Of a DNA stretch of 64,000 bases, positions 1 through 11,900 are shown one piece after another; position 1 is the first letter of the stretch, and each line of letters opens with the position of its first letter. Location of the stretch: the NCBI RefSeq assembly GCF_030052815.1, contig NC_079495.1, positions 114,783,795 to 114,847,794 on the forward strand. The letters are read 5' to 3'. The position numbers and the translations under genes were made by a program. This stretch comes from Hevea brasiliensis. Lineage: Eukaryota; Streptophyta; Magnoliopsida; Malpighiales; Euphorbiaceae. The notes beneath the pieces are model-generated. The model searched no databases. It saw only the letters and a program-made list of their open reading frames with translations, and was not told the origin of the DNA.

Positions 1-2268
1 TCAGGGTCATCGGTGGTTTTCGACTTAGGCTTCCAAAGAATTTTGATGAGGTGGTCCCTTTTTACATTGCTTCTACTTGTAACATTTTGAAATTCTGAGC
101 TATGAATAGTACCATTTTCAATCAGTGAATAGTACTAGTCAAAGCTGGTTTGAAGACTAAAAATAAGATGAAAATAAATTAAAATAAGTAGAATAAAAAT
201 CGAAGTGACTATCGGGTTATGGACTTAATCAGTACTACCAAAAAAGATTGATTATAACTCAATGAAGGGCATTTTGGTCAATTCACTCTCAGAGTTGACT
301 TTTGACCTAAATGTCAATTAAAATGTGTGAAATTAAATATTGAAAATGAATTAAAAATATGAAGAGATGTATGGAAAATTTTAAAGGGGACACATGAGGA
401 ATTAAGGTAATTGTAAAAATTATAATAAATATAATTAAAAATTTAATTATAAAAGGAGGATAATTATATGAATAAAAGACAAAAATTAATAAATGCAAAG
501 TTATCTTCTTCCTTTCTTCATTGCCTTGCCCAAACCTCTCTCCCTTGCTTATTCCACCATTTTTGTCACCTTCAAGCTTCAATTCCCTTAGTTTCCTACC
601 ATATTTCCTATAGCCACTAACATAAAAACTTGCTATTAGACCTTGGTAGAGTGATTGGAAGTAAAAAGAAGTGGAAATTTGAAGTATTAGCAAACTTGAA
701 AAGTGGTCAAGTGAGGTTAGTGCTTAATTTAGCTTTCTTTCTTCTTCTAATCTTGAAATTTAGTTGAATTATGAAGAAATTGTATAAGAAATGAAGAAAA
801 ATATGCATGAATGGTTGGGTATGAATTTCGGTCAACATGAGGGAGATTGAGGTTTTTATAATTTGATGAAATTGAACATGCCTACTAATGATCTTTGATA
901 TGTACACATGATTTGGAATGGTGGTATTTGCATGAGATTATGAATTGTAAAGTTAGGGTTTAGTGGAATTAGGGTTTTTATGCCATGAAGTGTAATTGAT
1001 GTGTTGATATGGTATAATGACCAATTGATGTGTGCATTAATGAGAATTGATGTTGGTTAGTGAAAAGAATAAATAGAAGTGACAATGAGGGTTGAGTGGT
1101 GAATCTGGACAGCAAGGGTCCAGAGGGTTTGAATGGTTATAAGTTAAGCTACATAGCTCCAATTGGTGTGAAACTAATTGGAGATGAAACCTAAGACATA
1201 ATGCAACAATTGTCATGAAGAGAGCCTACCTAGAAAATGACCATAAGTTACCCTAATTAAGCCTTGAATTCAGAATGGAAATTCTGGACTTGGGCAAAAT
1301 GACTAAATGAATAGTACCTAGTAAATTAGTCATAACTCACTCTAGGAAACTCCAATTTAGGTGATTCTTGAACCCATGGAATTCTAAAACATAGGAGAAC
1401 ATTTCATATGAAGAACTTAAAGCTAAATTATGAACCTAACTCAACTAAATTGCTACAAAAATTTGGTCCAGAAAACCTGTCCTAGTTCTGAACTAAACCT
1501 GAAATCCTAATCATTTAGGCACCTGACCGGTTTTGCCAAAAATGTCATAACTCAAGCTACAAAACTACAAATGTAGTAATTCCAAAGCCAAATGCTCATA
1601 ATACATAGAACTAAAACTTTTCTCTTTGCACCAGGTCCCAATTCTTAGAGTAAAGTAGGGGAATTGTTAGGATAAGTTAGGAATGCCAAATCTGGAATTC
1701 TATCACCTGAAGCAAATTTGCCTTATGACCTCTGAATAATTATTAGACCATAAATTTCTCTACAAAACTCCAACTGAAGTGATTCAAAAACATTTGGAAA
1801 CCTAAGAGAAAGGCCTAGAACTTTGTTTTAGGGACCTGAAGCCAATTCTGAGCCTAAAGTGTTCGGATATTAGTTGCAAAAAATTTGGTGAAATTCTAGA
1901 AAATAAGAAAAGAGCAGGGTTTAGTACCCTAGAATAGTACTTAGTAATTTGACTATAACTAGAGCTACCAAACTTCAAATTAAATGATTCAAAAAGAGAA
2001 TTAAAGTTAAAACATAGGGGAACAACTTTCATTAAGAAAGTGAGGCCAAACTGATTCTACATCTTGGCCAAAATTGCTAGGGAAAGTTAAAGTATCAATT
2101 CTGGAATTTATTAAACTTTCACAAAATGACTTGAAATATGATAGATACTTAACATAAATGGTTTGATGAACACATATATCATATGAATATGTAATTGGGA
2201 CTTATATTCCCATCATGAATAGAATGAAAACGCTCTGAGCATGAATGACACATGAAATGAAATAATGA
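1..2268 (+). mobile_element. LTR F, left segment (family 3 gypsy LTR)
   Basis: This is non-coding, AT-rich sequence with no credible reading frame. It joins seamlessly to 40980 once element A and one AATGA copy are removed, and to 53949 once element G is removed. The joined sequence ends at 54131 in GGGTGTTACA, as family 3 LTRs do in the plus direction. Its motifs, such as the stretch before 'gggcattttggtcaatt' near 268, resemble LTR D read in reverse. The left end lies outside the window, so whether F is a solo LTR or the 3' LTR of a full element cannot be decided. The family assignment is inferred from shared motifs. Confidence 0.7.
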
Positions 2269-4285
2269 TGTAACACCTTTAATTTTCAAATAATTATTTT
2301 ATATGTAAATATAAATATTTTAGTCTAACCCCTGGTGCTGTGAGCTTTGCGTAGGTACTTTCGTTTCGTGGCAATTCAAAAGGTCATCCGGATCTACAAT
2401 TTTGAGCTGAGCAGATAAGCTATCGGAATCACTTCAAAACTAGGTCAAAGTTATATGCTACCCCACCATTTTCAGACACCCCGGACGCGTTCCAAGTGTC
2501 AGAATTGGCATAGATAAACCCAAACTCTGAGTTTCTTCAATTTTATAGTGCTGGGTTTAGAATAAAATTTCATAAAATATTCATGGGTAGTTAGAAAATT
2601 ATAATTCTTTTTGCATTAGCTTAGCAATATTGTTAAGGACCGCGGGGCAAAATTTTAGAATTTTTAGAGCTCATTTGGGTAGTTTTTGCAAAAAGGTTTA
2701 GTTATAGGGACTAAATTGCGATTTTTCAAAATTATGGTTGTTGACTATTTGGATGAACCCAGGACGGGGCCATGTGATGTGATTGAGATATGGTTGTGTG
2801 ACTTATGGATATAGAAGTGTATTTTTGAGTCATTTTGCAGGTTGGGTAGGTGCTAGGTATAAGGAGAACTCTGCAGGATTTTTAGCACAACTTAGACTGT
2901 CTTTGATTGTGACCACCCTTACCCGTCTACAGTGTAGGTGCTCCGACACACTGTGTGGCATATCTTGCTCGGCTACACTATAGATGAGTAAGGGGTGTCA
3001 CATTTAGTGGTAGCCAGAGCAGACAATTCCTCTAGTGGTTGGAGCCCGACCGTTACATTGATTCTTTTTAAACTTTTATTGAGTCAATTATATTAAATAA
3101 TTGTAATATTATTGTCAGGTAAGCCGAGACAGCCTTCCTCCTTCGCCCAGCCACCACAGTGACCTCAGTTTACGTTTGTGAGTAAAATATTGATTTTAAT
3201 TATAATTTCAATATTATTATATGTTCAGGCATGTCCATGCATCACTTATAAATATATATCTATGTAGTAAAATACTAAGCACATTTTATATTGCATTCTT
3301 AATTGATGAAATACTATGAATGTCGTTTTATGGTAGTTTAGAGCAATATGCGTGTGTTGGTGTGCGTGTGGTGTGTGGTATTGGATATGGACAGGACGAA
3401 TAGATGTAGCTATAGCTTGACTCGCTAAGACCCAATCCTTTTATGGATAAGTCGGGGTAGGCACGGCTCGAGATGATCTCGCTGGCCCCCGTATTTGGTT
3501 TATTAAGAGAAATTTCGGTTTGAGATGTACTCGTAGGCAAAGGTTGGATTAAAAGAGCTGTATAGGGGATCAACTCCTATATATGTAATGTTTGAATATT
3601 ATATGGGTGTGTGAGTACTCCAAATTACCTTTTTGTTATTGTTTATGATGTGATTTGTATGAAAACCATGAAGGTGTTGCATTCTATTGTTTAGGATGCA
3701 TTAGCTTTAGATAGCTATAAAAATTGTACTTAAAATCAGTATTTTACTCTCTGAGTCAAATGCTCACTCCTGTTCACCTATTTTTTTAGGATGCAGGAGG
3801 TCCTTTATTGAGTTTAACCTGCTCTCTTCTTCGTAGGTCTACTATCAGCATTTAATTGTATTTTGTTCTTTTACTCTATTCTAGAACTCCGCATGTATTA
3901 TTATTATTAGTGATGTATTCATTTCGATCTATTATGTATGTATTAACTAGAATTGTAAGCATGGTACATGAGTATGCATGGATGATCATTGGGTTGAATG
4001 AGGGAGTTGAGCTCCCATTTGAATTAGTATTGTTATGAGTATGTGGAGGGTGAGCTGAGCTCCCCAAATTGTTATATATAGCGTGCTAACAGGTTAGGTG
4101 AGTCAAAAACTCCCCGTTGGATGGTCTATGTTATGGTCGGACTCTGTCGAATTAATTTCTTAAAATTAGGCTCAATATGGGCCTTAAGATTGGGCTCAGA
4201 AATAGTTAGGCTTACTACGGGTCTCGGGGACTTTAGGCTAGCTCAGGTCCTAGTGTCGGTCCGGCCCATAAGTTTGGTCGTGATA
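2269..4285 (+). repeat. Element A 5' LTR
   Basis: It starts TGTAACACC and ends GTGATA where the 3' LTR has ATGACA, so the terminal CA has mutated to TA. The length is 2017 bp. Removing the 150-bp insertion at 2908-3057 and one TTGAT copy leaves 1862 bp, close to the 1868 bp of the 3' LTR. It is related to the reverse-strand solo LTR at 60281-62080. It would have carried the promoter and polyadenylation signals of A, but I cannot place them with confidence. Confidence 0.92.
2908..3057 (+). mobile_element. 150-bp TG...CA mini-insertion in A's 5' LTR
   Basis: These 150 bp are absent from A's 3' LTR (near 39745) and from the related solo LTR at 60281-62080. They are flanked by TTGAT on both sides (2903-2907 and 3058-3062), begin TGTGAC and end GTTACA. 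The first 95 bp (2908-3002) have roughly 30-bp inverted ends, TGTGACCACCCTTACC facing GGTAAGGGGTGTCACA. Positions 2933-3002 resemble the terminal 70 bp of a family 3 LTR. Next comes TAGTGGTAGCCAGAGC, which resembles a tRNA-Met primer-binding site. The insertion follows retroviral integration rules but has no coding room. It may be a TRIM-like element or an aberrant integration product of a family 3 element. Confidence 0.75.
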
Positions 4286-6593
4286 ATTATGGTATCAGAG
4301 CTTAGGCTCCAGATTCATGGGAAAGAGTATACTTGGGAGTGTAAAAGGAGTCTTATTAGGATGTTACATGCGGAATATAGGATCCCGTTTCGTCTTCTTC
4401 TGTAATTTCTTATTTTTAGCTTTTGCATCATACCTCGGGTAATATAATAGTGCTTCAGTTAGTGTCTTGATTTTCGTAGAGTACATATAAATGTGAAATA
4501 GAGTTAGCAAACATATTAAGGTCTGCCATGAGGATATGTACTCCAAGAAATATTATGTTTCAGTCAGTATGGGTTTAAGTGGCATGACTATTTAGTACAA
4601 GGCACAAGGACATAAAGGTGATTTTTAGCAATATAGCTGCCCTAAGTGGGAGTGAGAGTACCACTGCTGGCAGTCATCGATGGATAACCTAGTCATAGTA
4701 AGTTCATGCTATCAGTGGATTCAAGAGAGATAAGAGATCAAGAGATCTAGTATATCGAGACGTACCGTAGTAACTATACAATATTATTGATATTTATACT
4801 GCAAGCTGCAGATTACAGTACCAACATGAGATTATTGTGTAGAGCTACGTGCTTCCCCATGGTGCACCATGATTAGGGTGTTTGTAAACAACCTCTGTTC
4901 TGGTACAATTATGTCAAGACAAAGTTTTATTTCTGTAGAGGAGTTAGGAAAACTCCTATTTAGGGTTTAAGACCCTAGAGATTGAACACTAAAGGTCGCA
5001 GTTGGGTGATAACTAGAGTCAGTAACTCAATTATCCTACTTTGAGCGCAGAGTTAGAGCATAAAGGGCACAAGACTAGAGGTTTTTAGTATGATTGCAGT
5101 GTAATGGTGACACCTACTTGGTGGGATCATCTGGTCTCTGGTATGAGATCGTTGATAGTGTTGGCATTACAGTGGACGTATTGCCTAAAGTTTAATGAAG
5201 ATAGCACCTCCTTTGTGTAACATTAGAGCATAAGTACAATTCTACTCCCTAAAGAAAATTGGAGGTTATGAATAATATTTGTAGCCTACGAAATGAAATT
5301 CTAGGAACGTTAACAATATAAAAAGAGAGCAGACAGCTTTATATAGTTGTGGTAATGGGGTTTAGGTAGTACCTCTCTTGCAGTCAGTTATACTGTAGAG
5401 TATGGTAATATTTTCTAAGGAGAGACAGAAGAGTACCACTAATATAATGATTTGTGGAATGATATCCCAAATGAGACTGTAGTGTGATAGGAAATAGTGG
5501 CTCAGGTATCCCCTTAGGGAGAGTACAATTTTCATAGTAAGGACCATACTTGATTGGATCATGATGGATGCAAATCATGTGAATTGAATGACAGGTTATG
5601 GTGTTCAATATCTTAAGTTTTGACTAATTAAGTGATTGAAGGACTAATTCTGAGTAGTATAGAGGTGAAGATGACCTAGCAGAGATAATAAAGGTATAGT
5701 TACCTAGCCTAACTCTCAGGTCAAGAAGAATGAAGCTAAGGAATAAAGTAATCAAGGGTTCATTTTAGGATAAGATAAAAGAGATGAATTAAAGAGCAAA
5801 CCAAGTAGCCAAGAATAGGACAAGACTAGGGAGATCAAAGAGACGTATGAAGCACATAAAGTGTTATCCTAGGCGAGGTAAATAGGATGAACTAAGAGGC
5901 AATATTAGAAAGCCCGAAATGAGATTACATGAGTAAGGATAGTTGTCAAGATTTAAAATCCAGAAGTGTAGGACTTAGAGCAAGTCATAATTTGAGCAGT
6001 GTCAGGAGCCAAAACATGGAGTTCCAAGTTATAAGATAGGGATCAAACTCTGTTTATTCCTATTCCCAGAATGAAGTAGGTAGCAATAGGATAAAATTCA
6101 TTTAAATTTCTAACAGTAGGAGGAAAGTTAGTTGAGGAATGCAACCAGAATAAGTAAAAGTTATAGGATGTGCAATGGTGTCTTGAACTGTCCTATCAGG
6201 CAAAGGAGTGAATTAATAAGTGGTAAGTTAAATAAAAGTAAACCAAGTGGTTCAAATAAGCATGACGAACAAAAAGGATGGTGGAAAATGGCACATAGGC
6301 TTAGGACCTGAGTAGAGATGGTTAGATAGCAGTTATGGGGTTTGCGATCAAGGATCAGGTGAACATTTTCAGTATGACCAATATGGTCCTTTCATAAGGA
6401 AACGTGAATGAAAATAAGTGATAAAATGACAGCAAGAGATAGAGCAGGAAGAGTATGTATGAGTGACAGTCACAAGTCACTGAGAAGGATAAGGATGAGA
6501 GTTATGATAGTAAGCGTGACTGGAATCCATTTTGGAAGAGTCTATTAGTGAGAGTTATCTTCTTGAATATAGTAAAATATAGGGATGCAAAAG
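4286..6593 (+). pseudogene. Element A internal region, part 1 (gag/early pol, decayed)
   Basis: This runs from the 5' LTR to the insertion point of LTR D, where gag and the first part of pol should be. No frame longer than about 100 codons is open and I could not recognise a zinc knuckle, protease or reverse transcriptase motif. Its position between a primer-binding site and a later integrase remnant is the only support for calling it gag-pol. It is assumed to be ancient coding sequence destroyed by substitutions and indels. Confidence 0.55.
4290..4301 (+). other. Element A primer-binding site (initiator tRNA-Met)
   Basis: TGGTATCAGAGC matches the complement of the plant initiator tRNA-Met 3' end. 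It begins four bases after the 5' LTR, which fixes the plus-strand direction of A. Confidence 0.92.
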
Positions 6594-8318
6594 TATAACA
6601 CCCTCACCTGACTAAAGTGTAGCCAACAAAGTGTGCTACATTCGGTGCCGAAGCACCCTATCTTATCTTACTTTATTATTTTAGTAATTTTGAATTCGTT
6701 TAATTTAATATCAATCATTTTTCTATGGAGAAACCAACGGAGTTTCCCCTATTTTATTTCTATTTGGCGCATTTCATTATTCACTTGCTTGAAAATTTAA
6801 CAATATTTTCACAATAAAATCTTATCCATTATTCTCAACCATCTCATAATTCACATCTCATTCATGTATCTCAATTTCATATTCATTTCCATTCATTCTC
6901 AACTCATATATGATAATTTTCAATCTTCATTAATTTACATGATATACAATTTAATTACATATGAAATAATCAATTTATAAATTTACATCACATAAATATT
7001 ACTCACAAATTCTTAATTTACATGACAACATACGAAATATTTATAACATACAAAATACATAAAGTGATATACATGGGCCCTAGCTACATGCATTGCTAAG
7101 GAGGTGACAACCTTTGACACTCTGCAGATCTGGACTCCAAAATCTCTTTTTAGTATTCTCTGGGCTTTAACTTCAGTACCTACGCGAGGAAACAAATCCA
7201 TCGCGCTAAGCATTGCTGCTTAGTGGTGCAATAATATAACAAGAAATAATGTATACAAATAAAAATAATTGGAGCATATTTTCTATACTCAAGAATTTTA
7301 CTGGGTTCATATGAAATTTTGTCATAAGTTGCTCTCTAGAATCTCTTTTGTCATAAGTTTACAATAATCATTTATATAATATACAAATAAATCTAAATAT
7401 TTAGTTTATGTTTATTGTCACACCCTACCCCTCTGTAAGGCATAACATGATCCCGTAGTATACCTAATGAATTACCAACTCCGTCTACTGATAACCCATT
7501 AAATACACTACAAGGGATTTTCAAAACTTTTCTTACTTCTTTTACAGTGGTGAGCACTATTTACAGGTGTTAAAAACCTTTTTGAACTGAAGTGATAAAA
7601 CTGACACATTTGACTTAATTGGAGTTTCTGTAAAAATTTTGGCAGAGTGCCATCTGTATTTTGGATAAAACAGTTCTTCAGAAAACCTGTAAAAAGCACT
7701 TCAATATGTATTTGCAAATCTCAACTCCAATATATTTCTCAACTCAATCCATAGTGATTTTTCGAAGACTGAGATAAAGGAAATATAATACAAAAACTAT
7801 TTAAGTAAATGAAATCTCAGATTTACATTCACGATAATTTACATTTAATTACATACCAAAATATTTTACAAGAGTTTCTATACAACTGCTCAAATAATTT
7901 ACATACATATTATTACATGCTTACATCAAAACCTATGTACATGGGTATATCTATGATATACCTGGAGCTGATCTGAATGTATCCTCAAAGCAACTTAATC
8001 ACTGCTCTATGCTCTGCTTACCTGCGACAGCATACAAAGCTATCGCTGAGTGGTGAACTCAGTGGTGCACAACTATAATTTAAAACATAGTACAATATAC
8101 ATTGACAAATTTTACAGTAAATAATTTGAGAATCTGAATACTGATCAAATTTCACAACTCAAAATATTCATTGCCAATAATGTAAATCATTTGTATAAAT
8201 AACTTGGAGCACAAAATTCAATTTATCAAATCTTGACTATCCATTTAAGTAATTCCAACAAAATCAATTACACACAAACCATAATTGAAATCACCATTCC
8301 TTACCATTCAAAAGCCAT

Positions 8319-8427
8319 TCTGTATCTCAAAATCATTTTGTATCTCAAAAATCATACTGTATCTCAAAAGTCATTATGCATCTCAAAAACCATGTTGTAT
8401 CTCAAAAATCAATCTTTATCTCACTAA
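8319..8427. repeat. 18-19-bp minisatellite in LTR E
   Basis: There are about six imperfect copies of a unit like 'tgtatctcaaaaatcat', with start points about 18-19 bp apart. Confidence 0.85.
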
Positions 8428-8464
8428 CTATGCAAGACTAATCCGAAAGGGCCATATTCGATGT

Positions 8465-8531
8465 GATTCTAACTCCCTATGGTCGGGGAGGTCGAATCTG
8501 ATTCTAACTCCTATGGTCGGGAGGTCGAATC
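8465..8531. repeat. 33-35-bp tandem duplication in LTR E
   Basis: There are two adjacent copies (8465-8499 and 8500-8531) starting 'gattctaactcc' and ending 'ggaggtcgaatc'. They differ mainly by the length of C and G runs. Confidence 0.85.
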
Positions 8532-11500
8532 ATCGTGCACGCATACCATCACAATAATGAATCTTCCGTAAGGGCCATAACGATAAAATAAACTTAGATC
8601 TAACCTCAAATCGGAGGAGAATCTAAGCTGTGCGCATACCATGGTAATCAAAACACAACTCACTCCATTGTCTTCTCAACAAATGAGAGAGACGGGTAAT
8701 AACCTAGTCAAGCATCTATAGTGAGATATAAACAATATCACAATCCTTTTAGCGAGCATAAATCACAATATAATTCGATTCAAAGTCAATTCCAATATCC
8801 AATAATTTTTATGCTCATCACAATTCAAATAATAAAGTTTTCATTTTTTCCATGAATATTACCATCACAATTCAAAACATATTCTATCACAATTTTCCAA
8901 AACATAATTTACTTAATCCATAATAATGCTTAATACTTATGGAAATACCATTTCACAAAGCCAAATTCATACATACAATAACAATTTTCAATAATCATGG
9001 AATTAAATCCAATGCTTGTTAAACATAATTCATAAGAAAAATATATCATTTAATCATATGAAATATTCAAAACAAAATCGTTAAAAACTAGTTGTGCACA
9101 AACCTCGATGACTGTCTCACGATGCGGACTCAGTGTTTCCTTCCCTTTTCACGAGTCTTTGGTAGCGAAACACAATTTGAAGTGTTTGATACTAATTTAA
9201 AGCTGTCTCTATCGATGGTGTTTGGTAAATAATGCTGAACTCAATTATTCACTTAATCACCTAATATACCGACCCTCATTGCGTTTTAGGTAAATTAGGT
9301 TTTAGTGTCGTTAATATGTCACATTTGATAGGGTTTTAGGTTTGGTATGTTTTACCAAAGTCATTTCCTTGCTTAGTGCATTTTAATGCAAATTGCTGGA
9401 TTCCGGACACTGGTTTGACCTAACCGGACGATCTAGTTCCCTCGGTTTTCGGGTCTCGGTCGAAACTACAAACTTGTAGATTTAGGTCTTATGGACCGCG
9501 GTGCAAAATTTTAGGTCAATCCGAATTAAGTAGACCAAGTTATGGTCATTACACTCTTGCTGGTCAAATGGTACCATTTTAGGTCAATTTTAGGTCAAAT
9601 TGGTCAATTCTGGTTCGGCCAGTTTTTGGACCCGAACTTGTGCAAGTTGTTTGACTTGCTTATGGTCATTTCTGGGCTTTGGTGTCTTCATAAGACTTGT
9701 AGGTATGGGTCTTAACTATTCTTGGTCAAAATTTCAGGTCAATTGGACCTGGTTTGAGTGAGTTATGGCCTAAACACTCACTGCTGCCCAATTGGTCATT
9801 TTTCAGGTCCTAATTGCACCTAATCCGAATTGGTCAAATTTTTAGGTCACCTTGCAAGCAGAATTTTGGCATGGTTTCTCAATGAAAGTTGGCACATTTT
9901 GTGCCTAGTTTCACCTCAAATTGGTCTCATACCAATTGAGGTTACACATTCAAGGTTATAGGCTAAAATATACACTGCCCTCAATATGCATTTCACACCC
10001 CAACTTCAAACACACACTTACCTTTGCCATTTGTTTACTTACCTACCAAACTGTTTTGGCACATTACCAAAAGCATTTTCTACATTACATTAGCATTATT
10101 TTGGGCAGATTCCAATCACCCTCAACACACCAAATATCATTCACAATTACAATTTCTAAGTACCATTACAAACACACCTAAACATTACAAACTTTACATA
10201 CACTTTACAATGTTAATTTACATACATATCATCAATCCTTCTAGGTCAATATTCAGCCCACACTTCCTTCAATATATACCATTACTCAAGTGTCCACAAG
10301 CTGCCACAAACCATTCTTCAACATCACATTGCCGTCCCATATACCAATTCCCATCAAAGTGCATAATTCACCATATAAAAATGAAATAATTCACTAAGTT
10401 ACTAAATCACCATGATTAACATTATTTCTCATCAATTATATGCACAAATACCTCATCAAAAACGTGACTCATGGCTGTCCAAAATGAAAACAACAATAAC
10501 CCTTCAAACTCAAAATTTTCCTTCACCAAACTAACACCCATAACATGAACATAAACTTTAACAAAGAAATTCTCAAAAATGCAAACTTACCTTTAATTGT
10601 AACTTGTTAAACCTTCACCAAACTTCTCAAAATTTGTATCAATATCTTCCTTGTGATGTGTAGACCATTTTTCATAAAAGAACCTAAGTGAATGGAGTTG
10701 AAATGGAGGGAGAGATTGAAGCTCAAAGAAAACGTCAATGGTGGCTCTTTTTCACTCTTCAATTCGGCATGGATGAGCTAAGTGAGGAAGATGGACTTTT
10801 GAGTGGGAATAATCTGCCCACTAATGAGTATTTTTAATCCTTTTAATGTTCTTAGTGGTCCACTAAAGAATTTAAGTCATATTTTATGTTAAATTCCCAC
10901 TTATTCCACATTTAACCCATGATTTTTGCTATTTACTTTAGGTACCACTAAACTAATTTTTCATTTTATTTTCTAAATTTAATACTATTTATTTTTAATG
11001 GACATTTAGGTCAAAAGATACTTCGGGATGTCAAATGACCATAATGCCCCTGTTCGGGTGGCATTCCCGATTTTTCGGTATTATCGGGTTTTGTCTGTTT
11101 TTCGATTTCTCACTTTTCTTTGTACTAATTATTTAATTTTTCTTTGATATTTCTAATGATATTTATACTTCAATAAATATTTATTGGAGTCCTAAAAATA
11201 TTTTTTCAGGGTTCCCCGCAGTCCAGAGCTAGTCAACGGTCCACGCCGTGACTTCCCGGTGCGGTCACCCATCGCTAGGTTTCCCGGCTCGCTTAACTTG
11301 ATCACATTTCTTTGCTATTATTTTTCCTTTGTTTTTCTTGTATTTTCTTTTCTTGTATTTCATTATTATAAGTCTCCTCCCTCGACTCAAATTGTAGTTC
11401 TAGGCATCCTAGTTGTCCAGGACACTGCAGTCAAGGCAATGAGTAACGCACTACCGAACTTTGGGGTGTTACATTTATATTATTATGGAGGATGCATTTC

Positions 11501-11840
11501 TAATAATTACTTACGTTATGCTTATTTTGCTAGTCCTTCATTTACTCTCTTAATATTTTCTATGTGTTGTGGATCATTTCGTAATAATTAAATTCTTAAT
11601 ACTAGTTTAATACATTTCGGATTTTTCTTACTGATTTAATTAGTTTCTAATATTTCTAACTTATTTCAATAAATTTTTCTGCTCAGGTAACCTATGACAA
11701 GCTGACTAAACTGGATAACGGGTCGTTGGCACTGGACACCGTGGTGCCTCGGGCCGTCATACCATGGGACGCAGAACGTCAATCACGCATGCAGTCAGTA
11801 TGGCTAAAAAGTCATGATAACACATAATCGAGCATAAAAG

Positions 11841-11900
11841 CCATGAATATTGGCATAAAGCCATGAATATTGGCATAAAGCCATGAATGTGGGCATAAAG
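11841..11900. repeat. 20-bp tandem repeat in LTR D
   Basis: There are three copies of 'ccatgaatattggcataaag', the third with two changes. A diverged reverse-complement counterpart ('ggctttatgc') is repeated in LTR F near 41155-41240, so the repeat is a family 3 LTR feature. Confidence 0.85.

Larger units (their letters stand above)
7416..11473 (-). mobile_element. LTR E: solo LTR (family 2) inside LTR D
   Basis: This is 4058 bp beginning TGTCACACCC and ending GGTGTTACA, with TTTAT on both sides (7411-7415 and 11474-11478). Its left 100 bp is the reverse complement of the 3' end of B's LTR near 20050-20138 ('acgggatcatgttatgcc'), so it belongs to B's family and faces the minus strand. No coding region is present. 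The ORFs of up to 121 codons within it have no recognisable domain and low-complexity composition. Confidence 0.93.

Noticed and set aside
307..907. Minus-strand ORFs of 128 and 66 codons as small proteins
   Set aside because: They are low-complexity Ile/Phe-rich translations of AT-rich LTR F, with no motif.
8319..8427. A CRISPR-like array
   Set aside because: The units are adjacent and imperfect with no unique spacers; it is a minisatellite inside a plant LTR.
10024..10389. A 121-codon ORF in LTR E as a host gene
   Set aside because: It lies wholly within a non-coding LTR with perfect target duplications and has no recognisable domain.
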